Positions 16,886 through 25,589 of a stretch of 64,000 nucleotides of DNA are shown piece by piece. Location of the stretch: NCBI RefSeq assembly GCF_026342405.1, contig NZ_JAPEMU010000001.1, positions 2,170,001-2,234,000 on the forward strand, written 5' to 3'. Source of the stretch: Kitasatospora sp. NBC_00240. Lineage in GTDB: Bacteria; Actinomycetota; Actinomycetes; Streptomycetales; Streptomycetaceae. The stretch's first letter is position 1. Each line of letters begins with the position of its first letter. The notes below the pieces were generated by a model. The model had not been told where the DNA came from, made no database searches, and saw only the letters and a program-made list of their open reading frames with translations. Both the position numbers and the translations under genes were made by a program.

Positions 16886-17857
16886 TCACTGGCTCCGTGA
16901 CCCGGCGGTGGCGGGCCGGGCGGTGCGGCCGGACCGGCCCGGGGGCGGCACCGGCCGGGCCAGCCGGCCGAGCGCGTACCCGAAGGCGGTGGTCCCGGCG
17001 CCCGCCAGGGACGCCCCGACGCTCCGCAGCTCGCCCCGGCCGAGACCGCGGGCGATCGCGGCGGGCAGCGTGTGCAGCAGGTAGCCGCGTTCGCTGGAGA
17101 GCGCGGGGCGGGCGCCGGCCAGCCGTGCCACCACGGCCTTGGAACGGCCCTCGGCGTAGCAGCGGGCCCGGAAGTACGCCCAGCTGGTGCGGGCCGGCGG
17201 GACGTGGTGGCGGACCACCGCGCCGGGTTCGTGGCGCAGCAGGGCGGCCGGGCTGCGGGCGGCGATCCGCAGGCACAGCTCGGTCTCCTCGCAGCCGAGC
17301 GGCCTGGTGCCGACCCGGCCGAGTTCGGTGCGGAACCCTCCGGCGGCGAGTGCCTCGGCGCGCCGGAAGGACATGTTGGCGCCGATGAAGTTCCTGACGG
17401 CGCAGGCATGTTCGGGGAGTCCGCGGTACGAGCAGCCGACCACCCAGTCGAACTCGGGCGGGAACCAGCCGGGGCGGCCGCTCTCCCACCACGGCTCGAC
17501 CAGGCCACCGACCCCGAGCACGGCCGGGTCGCGGTAGCCGGCCAGCAGCCGGACCGTCCAGTCGGGGGCGGCGACGGCGTCGTCGTCCAGGAAGGCCACC
17601 ACCTCGCCGGAGGCGGCCGCCATACCGGTGTTGCGGGCCCCGGAGAGGCCCTTGGGGCCGGCGTTGGCGAGCACCCGGGCCGGCAGTGCGGCCGCCCGGC
17701 GCTCCAGCGCGGGACAGTGGTCGATCACCAGCAGCAGTTCGGCGGGCGGCGGGTGCTGGGCGCGGACGGAGGCGACCGCGGCGCACAGGTCGTCCCAGCG
17801 GTCCAGGGTGTAGGCGCAGATGACGACGGACAGGGTGGGTTCGGCTGAGGCGGTCAC
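16886..17857 (-). CDS. GT2 family glycosyltransferase
   Basis: The 323-residue protein opens with LSVVICAYTLDRWDDL and has AFLDDDAVAAPDW (the DxD-type nucleotide-sugar motif) near residue 92 and a CEETELCLRI segment near 190, as in inverting GT2 (GT-A fold) transferases. The C-terminal part is amphipathic with basic residues, suggesting membrane association. The GTG start at 17857 overlaps the flippase stop (GTGA), so the two are translationally coupled. Donor and acceptor are unknown. Confidence 0.9.
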   Translation of the reverse strand: MTASAEPTLSVVICAYTLDRWDDLCAAVASVRAQHPPPAELLLVIDHCPALERRAAALPARVLANAGPKGLSGARNTGMAAASGEVVAFLDDDAVAAPDWTVRLLAGYRDPAVLGVGGLVEPWWESGRPGWFPPEFDWVVGCSYRGLPEHACAVRNFIGANMSFRRAEALAAGGFRTELGRVGTRPLGCEETELCLRIAARSPAALLRHEPGAVVRHHVPPARTSWAYFRARCYAEGRSKAVVARLAGARPALSSERGYLLHTLPAAIARGLGRGELRSVGASLAGAGTTAFGYALGRLARPVPPPGRSGRTARPATAGSRSQ

Positions 17858-19227
17858 GTCGGCCTCCGGGTCGCGAGGGGCAGCCAGCGCCGCAGCGTCA
17901 GCAGCAGGGGAACGGCGAGGGCGCATTCGGCGGCCAGCCAGGCGAGGCCGACCCCGGTGAGGCCCAGTACCGGCAGCAGGCCCGCGGCCAGGCTGATCAC
18001 CACGACGGCGAAGGCCAGCCGCAGCCCGATCATCCAGGTCACCGACCGGCGTACCCGGGCCACCTGGATGGCCACGCTCAGCACCGCGTTGGGCACGGCG
18101 GCGAGCACCATCAGGCGCAGCACGGTGGTGCCGTGCGAGGCGTAGTCCGGGCCGAAGAGTCCGAGGATCCACGGGGCGGCGGCCACCACCACGGCGACCG
18201 CGCCCGCCAGCAGCAGGCCGGAGTGGCGCAGCATGTGCCGGGCCAGCTCAACCAGCCGCTCGGGGGCGTCGGCCCCCTCGACGACCAGCGAGTGGCCCAT
18301 GCTGAACGCGGCCACGTACAGGGTGTCGGCGATGATGAAGGAGAGCGAGTAGTACGCGCTCTGCCCGGCGCCGAGATGGTTGAGGACCAGCAGCGGCACG
18401 ATGCTGTAGGTCGCGACGCTGCACAGGTTGCCGACGTAGTCGGCGGTGGCGTACCGCGCGACCCGCTGGGGCGGCGCTCCCCCGGACTCCTCGGACCGCC
18501 GCCGCGCGGGCATCGCCCGCCCGAACAGCACCAGGTTGGTCAGCAGGATCGAGATCACCAGCGCCACGGACCAGGAGACCAGGATGCCGGTGCCCACGGC
18601 CAGCGCGGCGCACAGGGCCAGCAGTGCCGACTTCGCCACCGCGAACAGGGCGTTCTCGCCCAGGACCCAGCCGGTGCGGCGCAGTCCGGTGAGGGCGCCG
18701 TCCTGCAGGACGAACAGCGCGTAGCCGGCCGTCGCCGCCATGAAGGCGGCGGCCATCACCGGCTCGCGCAGGTATCCCAGGCCCGGGGCGATCATCGGGA
18801 TCAGCAGCAGGAAGGCGCCGGCCGCCAGCGCGCTGAACACGGCACTGGTGATGTAGCAGCGCAGGACCAGCCGGCGGGTGTGCCGGCCGGCGGTCGGCAC
18901 GAACCGCACCAGGACGTCCCCGAGGTTGAGGCTGCCCAGCGTGGAGAGGAAGGAGGCGGCGGCGAGCGCGGCGAAGCTGCGGCCGACCGTCTCGGCACTG
19001 TACGAGCGGGTGGCGAGGATCCAGAACATCGAGCCGAGGCCCGCCGCCAGCAGCGAACTGGCCGCCAGGATGTGGCCGTTGCGCAGCAGGGGCTCCCCGC
19101 GGCCGGTCACCCGGACGGCCTTGACGCGGGCCCGGAGCAGGGTGGCGTACGAGCACTGGCAGGGCAGTGGCTGCGGGCAGGAGCACGGCCGTGCCACGGC
19201 GGTGCGCCGGGCGGTGAGGACGGACAT
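17854..19227 (-). CDS. Wzx/MATE-like polysaccharide flippase
   Basis: The 457-residue product has about 12-14 hydrophobic helices in the layout of the polysaccharide transport (Wzx/MurJ-like MOP) superfamily, which flips lipid-linked glycan units across the membrane. Its cytoplasmic start is odd: residues about 14-26 read CSCPQPLPCQCSY, four cysteines in eleven positions, before the first helix. The stop and start overlap neighbours (GTGA with the next GT2; TGATG with the preceding GT2), so it sits inside a tightly coupled operon. A flippase next to glycosyltransferases argues that the cluster builds a lipid-linked oligosaccharide. Confidence 0.85.
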   Translation of the reverse strand: MSVLTARRTAVARPCSCPQPLPCQCSYATLLRARVKAVRVTGRGEPLLRNGHILAASSLLAAGLGSMFWILATRSYSAETVGRSFAALAAASFLSTLGSLNLGDVLVRFVPTAGRHTRRLVLRCYITSAVFSALAAGAFLLLIPMIAPGLGYLREPVMAAAFMAATAGYALFVLQDGALTGLRRTGWVLGENALFAVAKSALLALCAALAVGTGILVSWSVALVISILLTNLVLFGRAMPARRRSEESGGAPPQRVARYATADYVGNLCSVATYSIVPLLVLNHLGAGQSAYYSLSFIIADTLYVAAFSMGHSLVVEGADAPERLVELARHMLRHSGLLLAGAVAVVVAAAPWILGLFGPDYASHGTTVLRLMVLAAVPNAVLSVAIQVARVRRSVTWMIGLRLAFAVVVISLAAGLLPVLGLTGVGLAWLAAECALAVPLLLTLRRWLPLATRRPT

Positions 19228-20597
19228 CACGGCCACTCCCCCGGCTGCAGGCCGTGCTGCCTCCAGAGGCTGAACAGGTAGGCGAACGGGCCGCAGAGCA
19301 GGCCGCCGAACTCCAGGTGGCCGAGCCGCCGCTGGACGGTCCGGGCGGACGGCGCGGACTGTACGTGGCGGCGCCGGGCGGCCTGCCACTTCCAGACCCC
19401 GCGGGGCAGCCGCCGCACCAGCTCGACCACCAGGCCGGGCTCGCGGGCGACCGCGGCGGCCAGGAAGGCCCCGTACCCCACCCCGAAGTTGAAGACCTGG
19501 GTGGTGAGGGCCTCCATGGTGCGCCGGTGGCGGTGCCAGACGATCGCGTCGGGCTGGTAGACCACGGTGCGGCCGCTGCTCAGCACGTGCAGGAAGGCCA
19601 GCAGGTCCTCCCCGCCGCGGGCGGGGGTGCCGGCGCCGGTCGCCGTGTCGAAGCCGCCGAACTCCCGGAGCACGTCGGTGCGGAAGGCCATGTTGGCGCC
19701 GCAGCCGAAACGGCCGACCGAGAACCTGACCAGCGGGTCGTCCGGCGCGTCGCGCAGCGACCAGCTCTGGGCGGCGTAGCCGCGGGAGGAGCTGCCGTAC
19801 TGCTCCAGCAGGACCTGGGCCTCGGTCTCCAGCTCGGCGGCCAGGACCAGCCCGGTCACACAGCCGACGGCCGCGTCCTGGCGGAAGGTCTCCACCACGG
19901 CGTCGACCCAGTGCGGGTCGGCGATGGCGTCGTCGTCGGTGAAGGCGCAGATCTCGCCGCGGGCCTCGGCCAGCCCCCGGTTGCGGGCCCAGGACAGCCC
20001 GGGCACCGGCTCGCGGACGTAGCGGATCCGGTCCGCGTACCGGGAGCGGACCAGTTGCTCGGTGGCGTCGCCGGTCGGCGCGTTGTCGACCACGATGATC
20101 TCGGCCCTGGGGTAGGCCGTCCGGACCACCGAGTCCAGGCTCCGCCGGAGCATCTCGGTCCGGTTCCGGGTACAGACGATCACGCTGACCAGCGGTCGCC
20201 GGTCCGTCGCCGGGGGCGCCGCCGGGGGCACCGCCGCGGAGGCGGGCCCGCCGCGGCGGTCGGGAACGCGGCGGTCGGGGACAGCGCGGTCGGGGACGCG
20301 GCGGTCGGGGTCGGGGCGGTCGGGGACGCGGCGGTCGGGGTCGGGGCGGTCGGGGTCGGGGAGATCGCGCAGGGCGGCCTCGACCAGGGCCCGGCGCAGG
20401 CCGGCCGGGTCGCCGGCCGCACCGTGCCCCGAGACCAGTCCGATCGGGTGCCCCTTGGAGCGCACCAGCGCCAGCACCGGGCCGGCCGGCTCGACGGTGC
20501 CGCAGGCACCGGGCGGACGCAGCCCGCTCGGCTCGTCCAGGTCGAGTTCGACGATCCGGGCCAGCGCGGGGGTCGGGCTGCCATTGCGGTCAGACAT
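19227..20597 (-). CDS. GT2 glycosyltransferase with extra N-terminal domain (paralogue 1)
   Basis: The 456-residue protein has an N-terminal domain of about 80 residues (ARIVELDLDEPSGLRPPG, then GLRRALVEAAL), a low-complexity linker of Asp/Pro/Arg repeats (coded by 20252-20369), and a GT-A fold: VSVIVCTRNRTEML, EIIVVDNAPTGD, CAFTDDDAIADPHW (DxD) and a late WHRHRRTMEAL. It is a clear paralogue of the next gene upstream, sharing the same N-domain and C-terminal region. The ATG at 20597 shares a base with the upstream stop (TGATG). The N-domain is not one I recognise elsewhere. Confidence 0.88.
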   Translation of the reverse strand: MSDRNGSPTPALARIVELDLDEPSGLRPPGACGTVEPAGPVLALVRSKGHPIGLVSGHGAAGDPAGLRRALVEAALRDLPDPDRPDPDRRVPDRPDPDRRVPDRAVPDRRVPDRRGGPASAAVPPAAPPATDRRPLVSVIVCTRNRTEMLRRSLDSVVRTAYPRAEIIVVDNAPTGDATEQLVRSRYADRIRYVREPVPGLSWARNRGLAEARGEICAFTDDDAIADPHWVDAVVETFRQDAAVGCVTGLVLAAELETEAQVLLEQYGSSSRGYAAQSWSLRDAPDDPLVRFSVGRFGCGANMAFRTDVLREFGGFDTATGAGTPARGGEDLLAFLHVLSSGRTVVYQPDAIVWHRHRRTMEALTTQVFNFGVGYGAFLAAAVAREPGLVVELVRRLPRGVWKWQAARRRHVQSAPSARTVQRRLGHLEFGGLLCGPFAYLFSLWRQHGLQPGEWP

Positions 20598-22012
20598 CAC
20601 GGACAACTCTCTGCTCGGGCGCCGCGCTGCTTCCAGACGCTGCGCAGGTAGCCGACGGGCCCGTACACCAGGCCCTGGATCTCCAGCCGGGCGAGGCGCA
20701 GGGAGGGCCTGCCTCCGGTGGCGGGCCTGCTGCGGACGCGGCCGGCCGCGAGGCCGAGGCCCTGCGGCATCCTGCGCAGCAGCGCCGGCAGCATGGCGGG
20801 TTCATGGGTGAGGGCGGCGGCCAGGTAGGCGCCGAAGCCGGCGCCGTAGCCGAAGGCCTGGGCGGGCAGGGCGTCCATGGTGCGCCGGTGGCGGTGCCAG
20901 ATCAGCGCGTCGGGCGCGTAGGCGAGGGTGTGGCCGGCGACCAGCATCCGGAAGAAGGCGAGCAGGTCGTCACCGCCGTGGGCGGGCGTCCCGGTGCCGG
21001 TGGCGGGGTCGAACCCGCCGATGGCGCGCAGTTCGGCGGTCCGGAAGGCCATGTTGGCGCCGGAGCCGAACCGGCCGGCCGCGAACGGGAAGAGCGCCTC
21101 GTGGCGGCGGTCGGTGAGCGACCACGTCCGGGCGGCGAAGCCCTTGCCGAAGCCGCCGTGGTTCTCCAGGGCGGCCTGCGCCTCGGTCTCCAGCTCGGCC
21201 GGCAGGATCAGGCCGGTGACGCACCCGATCCGGCGGTCGGCGGCGAAGGCCGCGGCCAGCGAGGTGAGCCAGGCCGGGTCGGCGAGGGTGTCGTCGTCGG
21301 TGAAGGCGCACAGTTCGCCGTGGGCCGCGGCGAGGCCGCAGTTGTGGGCCCGGGCCAGGCCCGCCACCGGCTCGCGCAGGTAGCGGACCAGGCCCGGGTA
21401 CCGCCCGCGGACCAGCGTTTCGGCGGCGTCGCTCGCAGGGGCGTTGTCCACGACGATGATCTCGACGTGCGGATAGCCGTTCCGCAGCAGGGAGTCGAGA
21501 CATTGCCGCAGCATGCCTTCCCGGTTGTGGGTGGCGACGATGACGCTGATCAGGGGCGGGTCCGCCGGCACCCGGGCGCGGCCGGCCCGACCCGGGCGCG
21601 CCGCGGGTGTCGCGGTGGTCTGTCCGGCCGCCTCGGCCGGTCGGGGTGCCGCGGCCGGGGGCCGGGACACGGAGGGTGCGGTGAACGGTGCCGGGGTCAT
21701 CGCGGCCGGTGTCCGGTCGGACCGGGCGGGTACCCGCAGCTCGCGATGGGCGGCATCGACCAGCGCCCGGCGCAGCCCGGCGAGGTCGCCGTGCGCGCCG
21801 GTGGCTTTCACCATGCCGAGCGGGTGTCCGTGCAGCCGCACCAACGCCAACACGCGGCCTTCCGGGTCGACGGCGCCGGAGCCCCCCGGCGGGCGCAGCC
21901 CACTCGGTTCGTCCAGGTCCAGTTCGACGATCCGAACGGGGGTGTAGAGCGAGTCGCGGGCGACTGGGCAGGGGCAGGCCGCTGCGGTGCGCCGGTCGGA
22001 GCCATTCATCAT
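20597..22012 (-). CDS. GT2 glycosyltransferase with extra N-terminal domain (paralogue 2)
   Basis: The 471-residue protein begins MMNGSDRRTAAACPCPVARD, then VRIVELDLDEPSGLRPPG and GLRRALVDAAH, a Pro/Ala-rich linker, and a GT-A domain with ISVIVATHNREGML, EIIVVDNAPASD and CAFTDDDTLADPAW. It matches the downstream paralogue along the whole length, so the pair arose by duplication and probably adds related sugars in successive steps. The start is ATG 22012, overlapping the previous stop as ATGA; ATG 22009 is an alternative closer to ideal spacing from GGGGAGGG. Confidence 0.88.
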   Translation of the reverse strand: MMNGSDRRTAAACPCPVARDSLYTPVRIVELDLDEPSGLRPPGGSGAVDPEGRVLALVRLHGHPLGMVKATGAHGDLAGLRRALVDAAHRELRVPARSDRTPAAMTPAPFTAPSVSRPPAAAPRPAEAAGQTTATPAARPGRAGRARVPADPPLISVIVATHNREGMLRQCLDSLLRNGYPHVEIIVVDNAPASDAAETLVRGRYPGLVRYLREPVAGLARAHNCGLAAAHGELCAFTDDDTLADPAWLTSLAAAFAADRRIGCVTGLILPAELETEAQAALENHGGFGKGFAARTWSLTDRRHEALFPFAAGRFGSGANMAFRTAELRAIGGFDPATGTGTPAHGGDDLLAFFRMLVAGHTLAYAPDALIWHRHRRTMDALPAQAFGYGAGFGAYLAAALTHEPAMLPALLRRMPQGLGLAAGRVRSRPATGGRPSLRLARLEIQGLVYGPVGYLRSVWKQRGARAESCP

Positions 22013-22878
22013 CCCTCCCCCACGGCAAGGGGCGCCGCGGACCGGGCGCCGGGGCGCTCGGCGAGCAGGGTCCGCAGTACCCTTCGGCCGTCGGAGACGG
22101 CGTGCAGGTGTGAGCGACCACTGCGGCGGGGAAGTTCGAGGCTCGGCACCTCGGCGATGCGCAGGCCGGAGCGCAGAGCGTGCGCGATCATCTCGGCCTC
22201 GATCTCGAAGCCCGAGGAGCGCAGGTTCAGTTCGTCCAGGAACTCGCGGCGGAAGGCGCAGTATCCGTAGCACAGGTCGGTCAGCTTGCTGTCGTACAGC
22301 CGGTTGACGACCGCGAGCAGGGCCCGGTTGCCGAGCGAGCGGATCCTGGTGAGGTCCAGCGAGCCGCCGCCGGCGATGCAGCGCGAGCCCTTGACGAAGT
22401 CGTAGCCGTTGTCGAGGAAGTGCAGGTAGTGAGGGATCTCGCCGGGCCACATGGAGCCGTCGGCGTCCATCATGACGATGTACTCGCCGGTGGCGGCCGC
22501 GAAGCCGGAGCGCAGGGCGTTGCCCTTGCCGGGGGCGCTCTGCTTGACGCTGCGGACGGTCGGCAGGCAGCGTCTCGCCACCGTGATCGTCGCGTCGACG
22601 GACGCGCCGTCGACCAGCAGGACCTCGTCGACGCAGCGGGGGATCTGCTCGAACACCCAGGGGATGTTGCGGGCCTCGTCCCGGGCCGGGATGACCAGGC
22701 TCACGGTGTGGGTGGTGGCGACGGTGTCGCCGGAACGGCGCATCGGCCGCCGGCTGCTGACCGGGTCGGTCGACCTGCGCAGGGGGCGGCGGCTGCTCAC
22801 ACGGTCGCTCGCCCGCCGGCTCGGCCGGCCGTCGTCGGCCGGGTGGGGAGGGGCGTCAGGGGGCAGGGTGGTACTCAT
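22009..22878 (-). CDS. GT2 glycosyltransferase, dolichol/polyprenyl-phosphate mannose synthase-like
   Basis: The 289-residue product has a basic, repeat-like N-tail (RRPLRRSTDPVSSRRPMRRS) and then the DPM1/DPG-synthase pattern: VSLVIPARDEARNIP, DEVLLVDGASVDAT, GKGNALRSGFAAATGEYIVMMDADGS (given in parts) and YCAFRRE. Family members load a sugar onto a polyprenyl phosphate at the inner membrane face. It is the first gene of the minus-strand cluster, consistent with making the lipid-linked donor or starting the glycan. GAGAGG lies before the ATG. Confidence 0.88.
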   Translation of the reverse strand: MSTTLPPDAPPHPADDGRPSRRASDRVSSRRPLRRSTDPVSSRRPMRRSGDTVATTHTVSLVIPARDEARNIPWVFEQIPRCVDEVLLVDGASVDATITVARRCLPTVRSVKQSAPGKGNALRSGFAAATGEYIVMMDADGSMWPGEIPHYLHFLDNGYDFVKGSRCIAGGGSLDLTRIRSLGNRALLAVVNRLYDSKLTDLCYGYCAFRREFLDELNLRSSGFEIEAEMIAHALRSGLRIAEVPSLELPRRSGRSHLHAVSDGRRVLRTLLAERPGARSAAPLAVGEG

Positions 22879-23486
22879 CGAAGGCTGCCTCTCGGGAGGC
22901 GACGGGTTACGCCGGTGTCCTTGGCGTACCGGTCGTGACGGAGCGGGCGCCCGCTGTGGCTGTCGGCAGGGCGCGGCCCGGGTGGAAATCCCCCGGACGG
23001 GAGGGCGGTGCGCGGATCACGACGGGCGGGCCGCCGAACGCGGCCGTTCCGCTCGTGAAGTACTGCGCGGCTCGTGACGTACTGCGCGCCGGCTACTGCC
23101 GGTGACGCGGTCTCTTCCGGCCTGACGTGCGCCGGAGCTGTGTCCGCGTGACGTGTGCTGGGCGCGAGTTGCGGAGTGCCGGTCCGCTGGGGCGCCGGAG
23201 CGCCGGTACTGCGTGGGCGCCGAGGCGCCGGACTTACCAGAACTGGCCAATGTGCTCTCCGCACGGGGTGCGGTGCCAGGGCTTCATCGTGCCCATGAAC
23301 CCGAGGGCAAGTCAAGGGATTTGAACCGATTTGTCCGTATTTTCTTGACGGGCGTCCGGCGAGGCCCCAGGAGCCCGCGCCCGTGCCGGCCCGCACCGGG
23401 ACCCCGGGTACCGGTGGGGCCCGGCCACGACCCCGGCGCCCAGGCCCCGGAGCCCGCCGCACCCGGGCGGGCGGGCCGTCGCCGGG
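22879..23486 (-). other. Promoter-bearing gap upstream of the glycan operon
   Basis: No frame in these 608 bp looks coding. The right part is AT-richer than its surroundings; on the minus strand TTGACT (23315-23310) with an 18-bp spacer to CACGAT (23291-23286) is the best promoter candidate. A tandem repeat lies at 23051-23088 in the predicted 5' leader. No terminator is evident for the EAL gene, which is transcribed in the same direction into this region. Confidence 0.45.
23051..23088. repeat. Tandem 19-bp repeat in the glycan operon leader
   Basis: GCTCGTGAAGTACTGCGCG (23051-23069) is followed directly by GCTCGTGACGTACTGCGCG (23070-23088), differing at one base. A regulator binding site or leader RNA element is possible. 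Confidence 0.85.
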
Positions 23487-25589
23487 CTACCTGGGCGGGC
23501 CGCCCTCGGCGATCCGGCGGGCGATCTCCGCCGGGCGCACCGGCCGGCCGAAGTGCCAGCCCTGCGCCCAGTCGCACCCGATCGAGCGCAGCCGGTCGGC
23601 GTCGCCGCGGGTCTCCACGCCCTCCGCCGTCACCGTCAGACCGAGGGTGTGCGCCAGGGACACCAGGCCGCTGACGATCCGCCACCCGGTCGGCTCGTCC
23701 TTGCGCGGGTCGTGCAGGTCCCCCACGAAGGAGCCGGCGATCTTCAGCCCGGAGACCGGCAGGTCCCGCAGGTACGCGAGGTTGGACCAGCCGGTGCCGA
23801 AGTCGTCGATGGCCAGCGAGACGCCCATGTCGACCAGCTTGTGCAGGGTCTTCAGCGCCTCGTCCTCGGGGCCCACCACGGTGCTCTCGGTGATCTCCAG
23901 CTGCAGCCGGCCCGGGTCCAGGCCGGTGGACTGCAGGATCCGTCCGACATCGCCCACCAGGCCGGCGTTGCGGGCCTGACGGACCGCCAGGTTGACGTTC
24001 ATCTGCGGCGCCGCGGCACCGAACCGCCTCTCCCAGTCGGCCGCCTGACCGCACGCCTGCTCCAGCACCCAGCGGCCCAGCGGCATGATCAGGCCGGTCT
24101 CCTCGGCCGTCGCCACGAACTCGTCCGGTCCCAGCACGCCCAACTGCGGGTGCCGCCAGCGCACCAGCGCCTCGACCGCGGCCAGCGAGCCGTCGGCCAG
24201 CGCGTGCAGCGGCTGGTAGTCGATGAAGAACTCGCCCCGGTCCAGCGCGGCCGGCATCCGCACCGACACCGCGTAGCGGCTCACCGCCCGCGCGGTCTCC
24301 TTCGGGTCGAAGAGCGTCCAGCGCCCGCGCCCGGCCTCCTTGGCGCGGTAGAGCGTGAGGTCGGCGGCCCGGACGGCCGCGCCCGGGGTGGTGGTGGCGA
24401 CCCGGCGCTCCAGCACGCCGACGCTGGCACCGACCGCCAGCCGGTGGTCGCCGATGTGCACCGGGCCGTCCAGCGCGTTGAGCACCGTCTTGGCAGCGGC
24501 GACGGCCTCCTGCTCGCCCCGGCAGTTCTCCAGCAGCACCACGAACTCGTCGCCACCGAGCCGGGCCACCAGGTGCCCGAGCGGGGTCAGCGCGGCCTTC
24601 AGCCGGTCCGCCACGGCGGTCAGCAGCTGGTCCCCGGTCTCGTGGCCGAGGCTGTCGTTGACCACCTTGAAGCCGTCCAGGTCGACGTAGCAGAGGCCGA
24701 ACCTGGCCCCCGGCTCCGGCTCCTCGAAGATCTTCTCCAGCCGCTCGAAGAAGGCCGCCCGGTTCGGCAGGCCGGTGAGCGAGTCGTGGGTCGCCTGGTG
24801 ACGCAGCCGCTCCTGCAGGCGGTAGCGGTCGGTGATGTCCTCCAGCATCGCCACCTGGTACTGCGGGGCGCCGTCGTCGTCGCGGATCAGCGAGACGGTC
24901 AGCTGGGTCCAGACCACCTCGCCGTCGCGGCGGTAGTACGGCTTGTCGAACTGCAGGTACTCGCGCTTGCCGCTGACCAGGTCCGCGTACGCCTCCCAGA
25001 CCCCGGGGGTGTCCTCCGGGTGGACCAACTCGTTGACCTTGTGACCCTGGAGGTCCTCCGGACTCGCGCCGAAGATCTCCTGGAGGGCCTTGTTGACCGC
25101 CAGGATGTTGCCCTCGGTGTCACCGATGCCGATGCCGATCGCCGCGCTCTCGAACAGCGCGCGGAACCGGGCCTCCGAGGCCCGCAGGGCCTTCTCGGCA
25201 TCCTTGCGGGCACTGTCGGCGGCCGTCCGGATCGCCTCCTGCTCACGCAGGGTGCGCTCGCGCAGCGCCGCCGCCCAGCCGGCCGCGAACGCACCGCAGA
25301 CCGCCGGGCCGCGCCCGTTGCCGTCCGGCTGGCGGTGCAGCAGGGCGATCGCGCGGGCCAGCACCGACGGGTCGGTGAAGTGGGCGTCCACCAGCAGGGC
25401 ACCCGCCTGCTCGGCGAAGGACACCTCGAACGGGTCCTCGCGCCGGGCCCGGTGCAGCAGGCCGGCGGTGCGGGCCACCAGACGGTGCAGGATGCCGGGG
25501 TGCACGGCCGCGCCGTGCCCGGACGCCAGCAGCCCGGCCCAGTCCTCGCGGAACCGGGCCGCCTCCGCCTCCGCCGGCTCGGCGCTCAC
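23487..25589 (-). CDS. PAS-GGDEF-EAL cyclic-di-GMP turnover protein
   Basis: The 700-residue protein has a helical N-terminal region (1-140), a PAS domain (about 150-270), a GGDEF domain with intact GGDEF near residue 343, and an EAL domain with intact EAL near 472. EAL catalytic residues are largely visible: NVNLAVRQ, LEITES, IDDFGTG, GLK, and AEGVET. The usual LKID reads LKIA (Asp to Ala). It may both make and break c-di-GMP, which controls development in streptomycetes. No membrane helix is seen, so it is cytosolic with PAS sensing. GTG 25589 overlaps the methyltransferase stop (GTGA). Confidence 0.93.
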   Translation of the reverse strand: MSAEPAEAEAARFREDWAGLLASGHGAAVHPGILHRLVARTAGLLHRARREDPFEVSFAEQAGALLVDAHFTDPSVLARAIALLHRQPDGNGRGPAVCGAFAAGWAAALRERTLREQEAIRTAADSARKDAEKALRASEARFRALFESAAIGIGIGDTEGNILAVNKALQEIFGASPEDLQGHKVNELVHPEDTPGVWEAYADLVSGKREYLQFDKPYYRRDGEVVWTQLTVSLIRDDDGAPQYQVAMLEDITDRYRLQERLRHQATHDSLTGLPNRAAFFERLEKIFEEPEPGARFGLCYVDLDGFKVVNDSLGHETGDQLLTAVADRLKAALTPLGHLVARLGGDEFVVLLENCRGEQEAVAAAKTVLNALDGPVHIGDHRLAVGASVGVLERRVATTTPGAAVRAADLTLYRAKEAGRGRWTLFDPKETARAVSRYAVSVRMPAALDRGEFFIDYQPLHALADGSLAAVEALVRWRHPQLGVLGPDEFVATAEETGLIMPLGRWVLEQACGQAADWERRFGAAAPQMNVNLAVRQARNAGLVGDVGRILQSTGLDPGRLQLEITESTVVGPEDEALKTLHKLVDMGVSLAIDDFGTGWSNLAYLRDLPVSGLKIAGSFVGDLHDPRKDEPTGWRIVSGLVSLAHTLGLTVTAEGVETRGDADRLRSIGCDWAQGWHFGRPVRPAEIARRIAEGGPPR

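Noticed and set aside
23305-23335. tRNA T-loop-like GGTTCAAATCC on the minus strand
   Set aside because: The flanking bases cannot form the T-stem, and no acceptor, D or anticodon arm is found.
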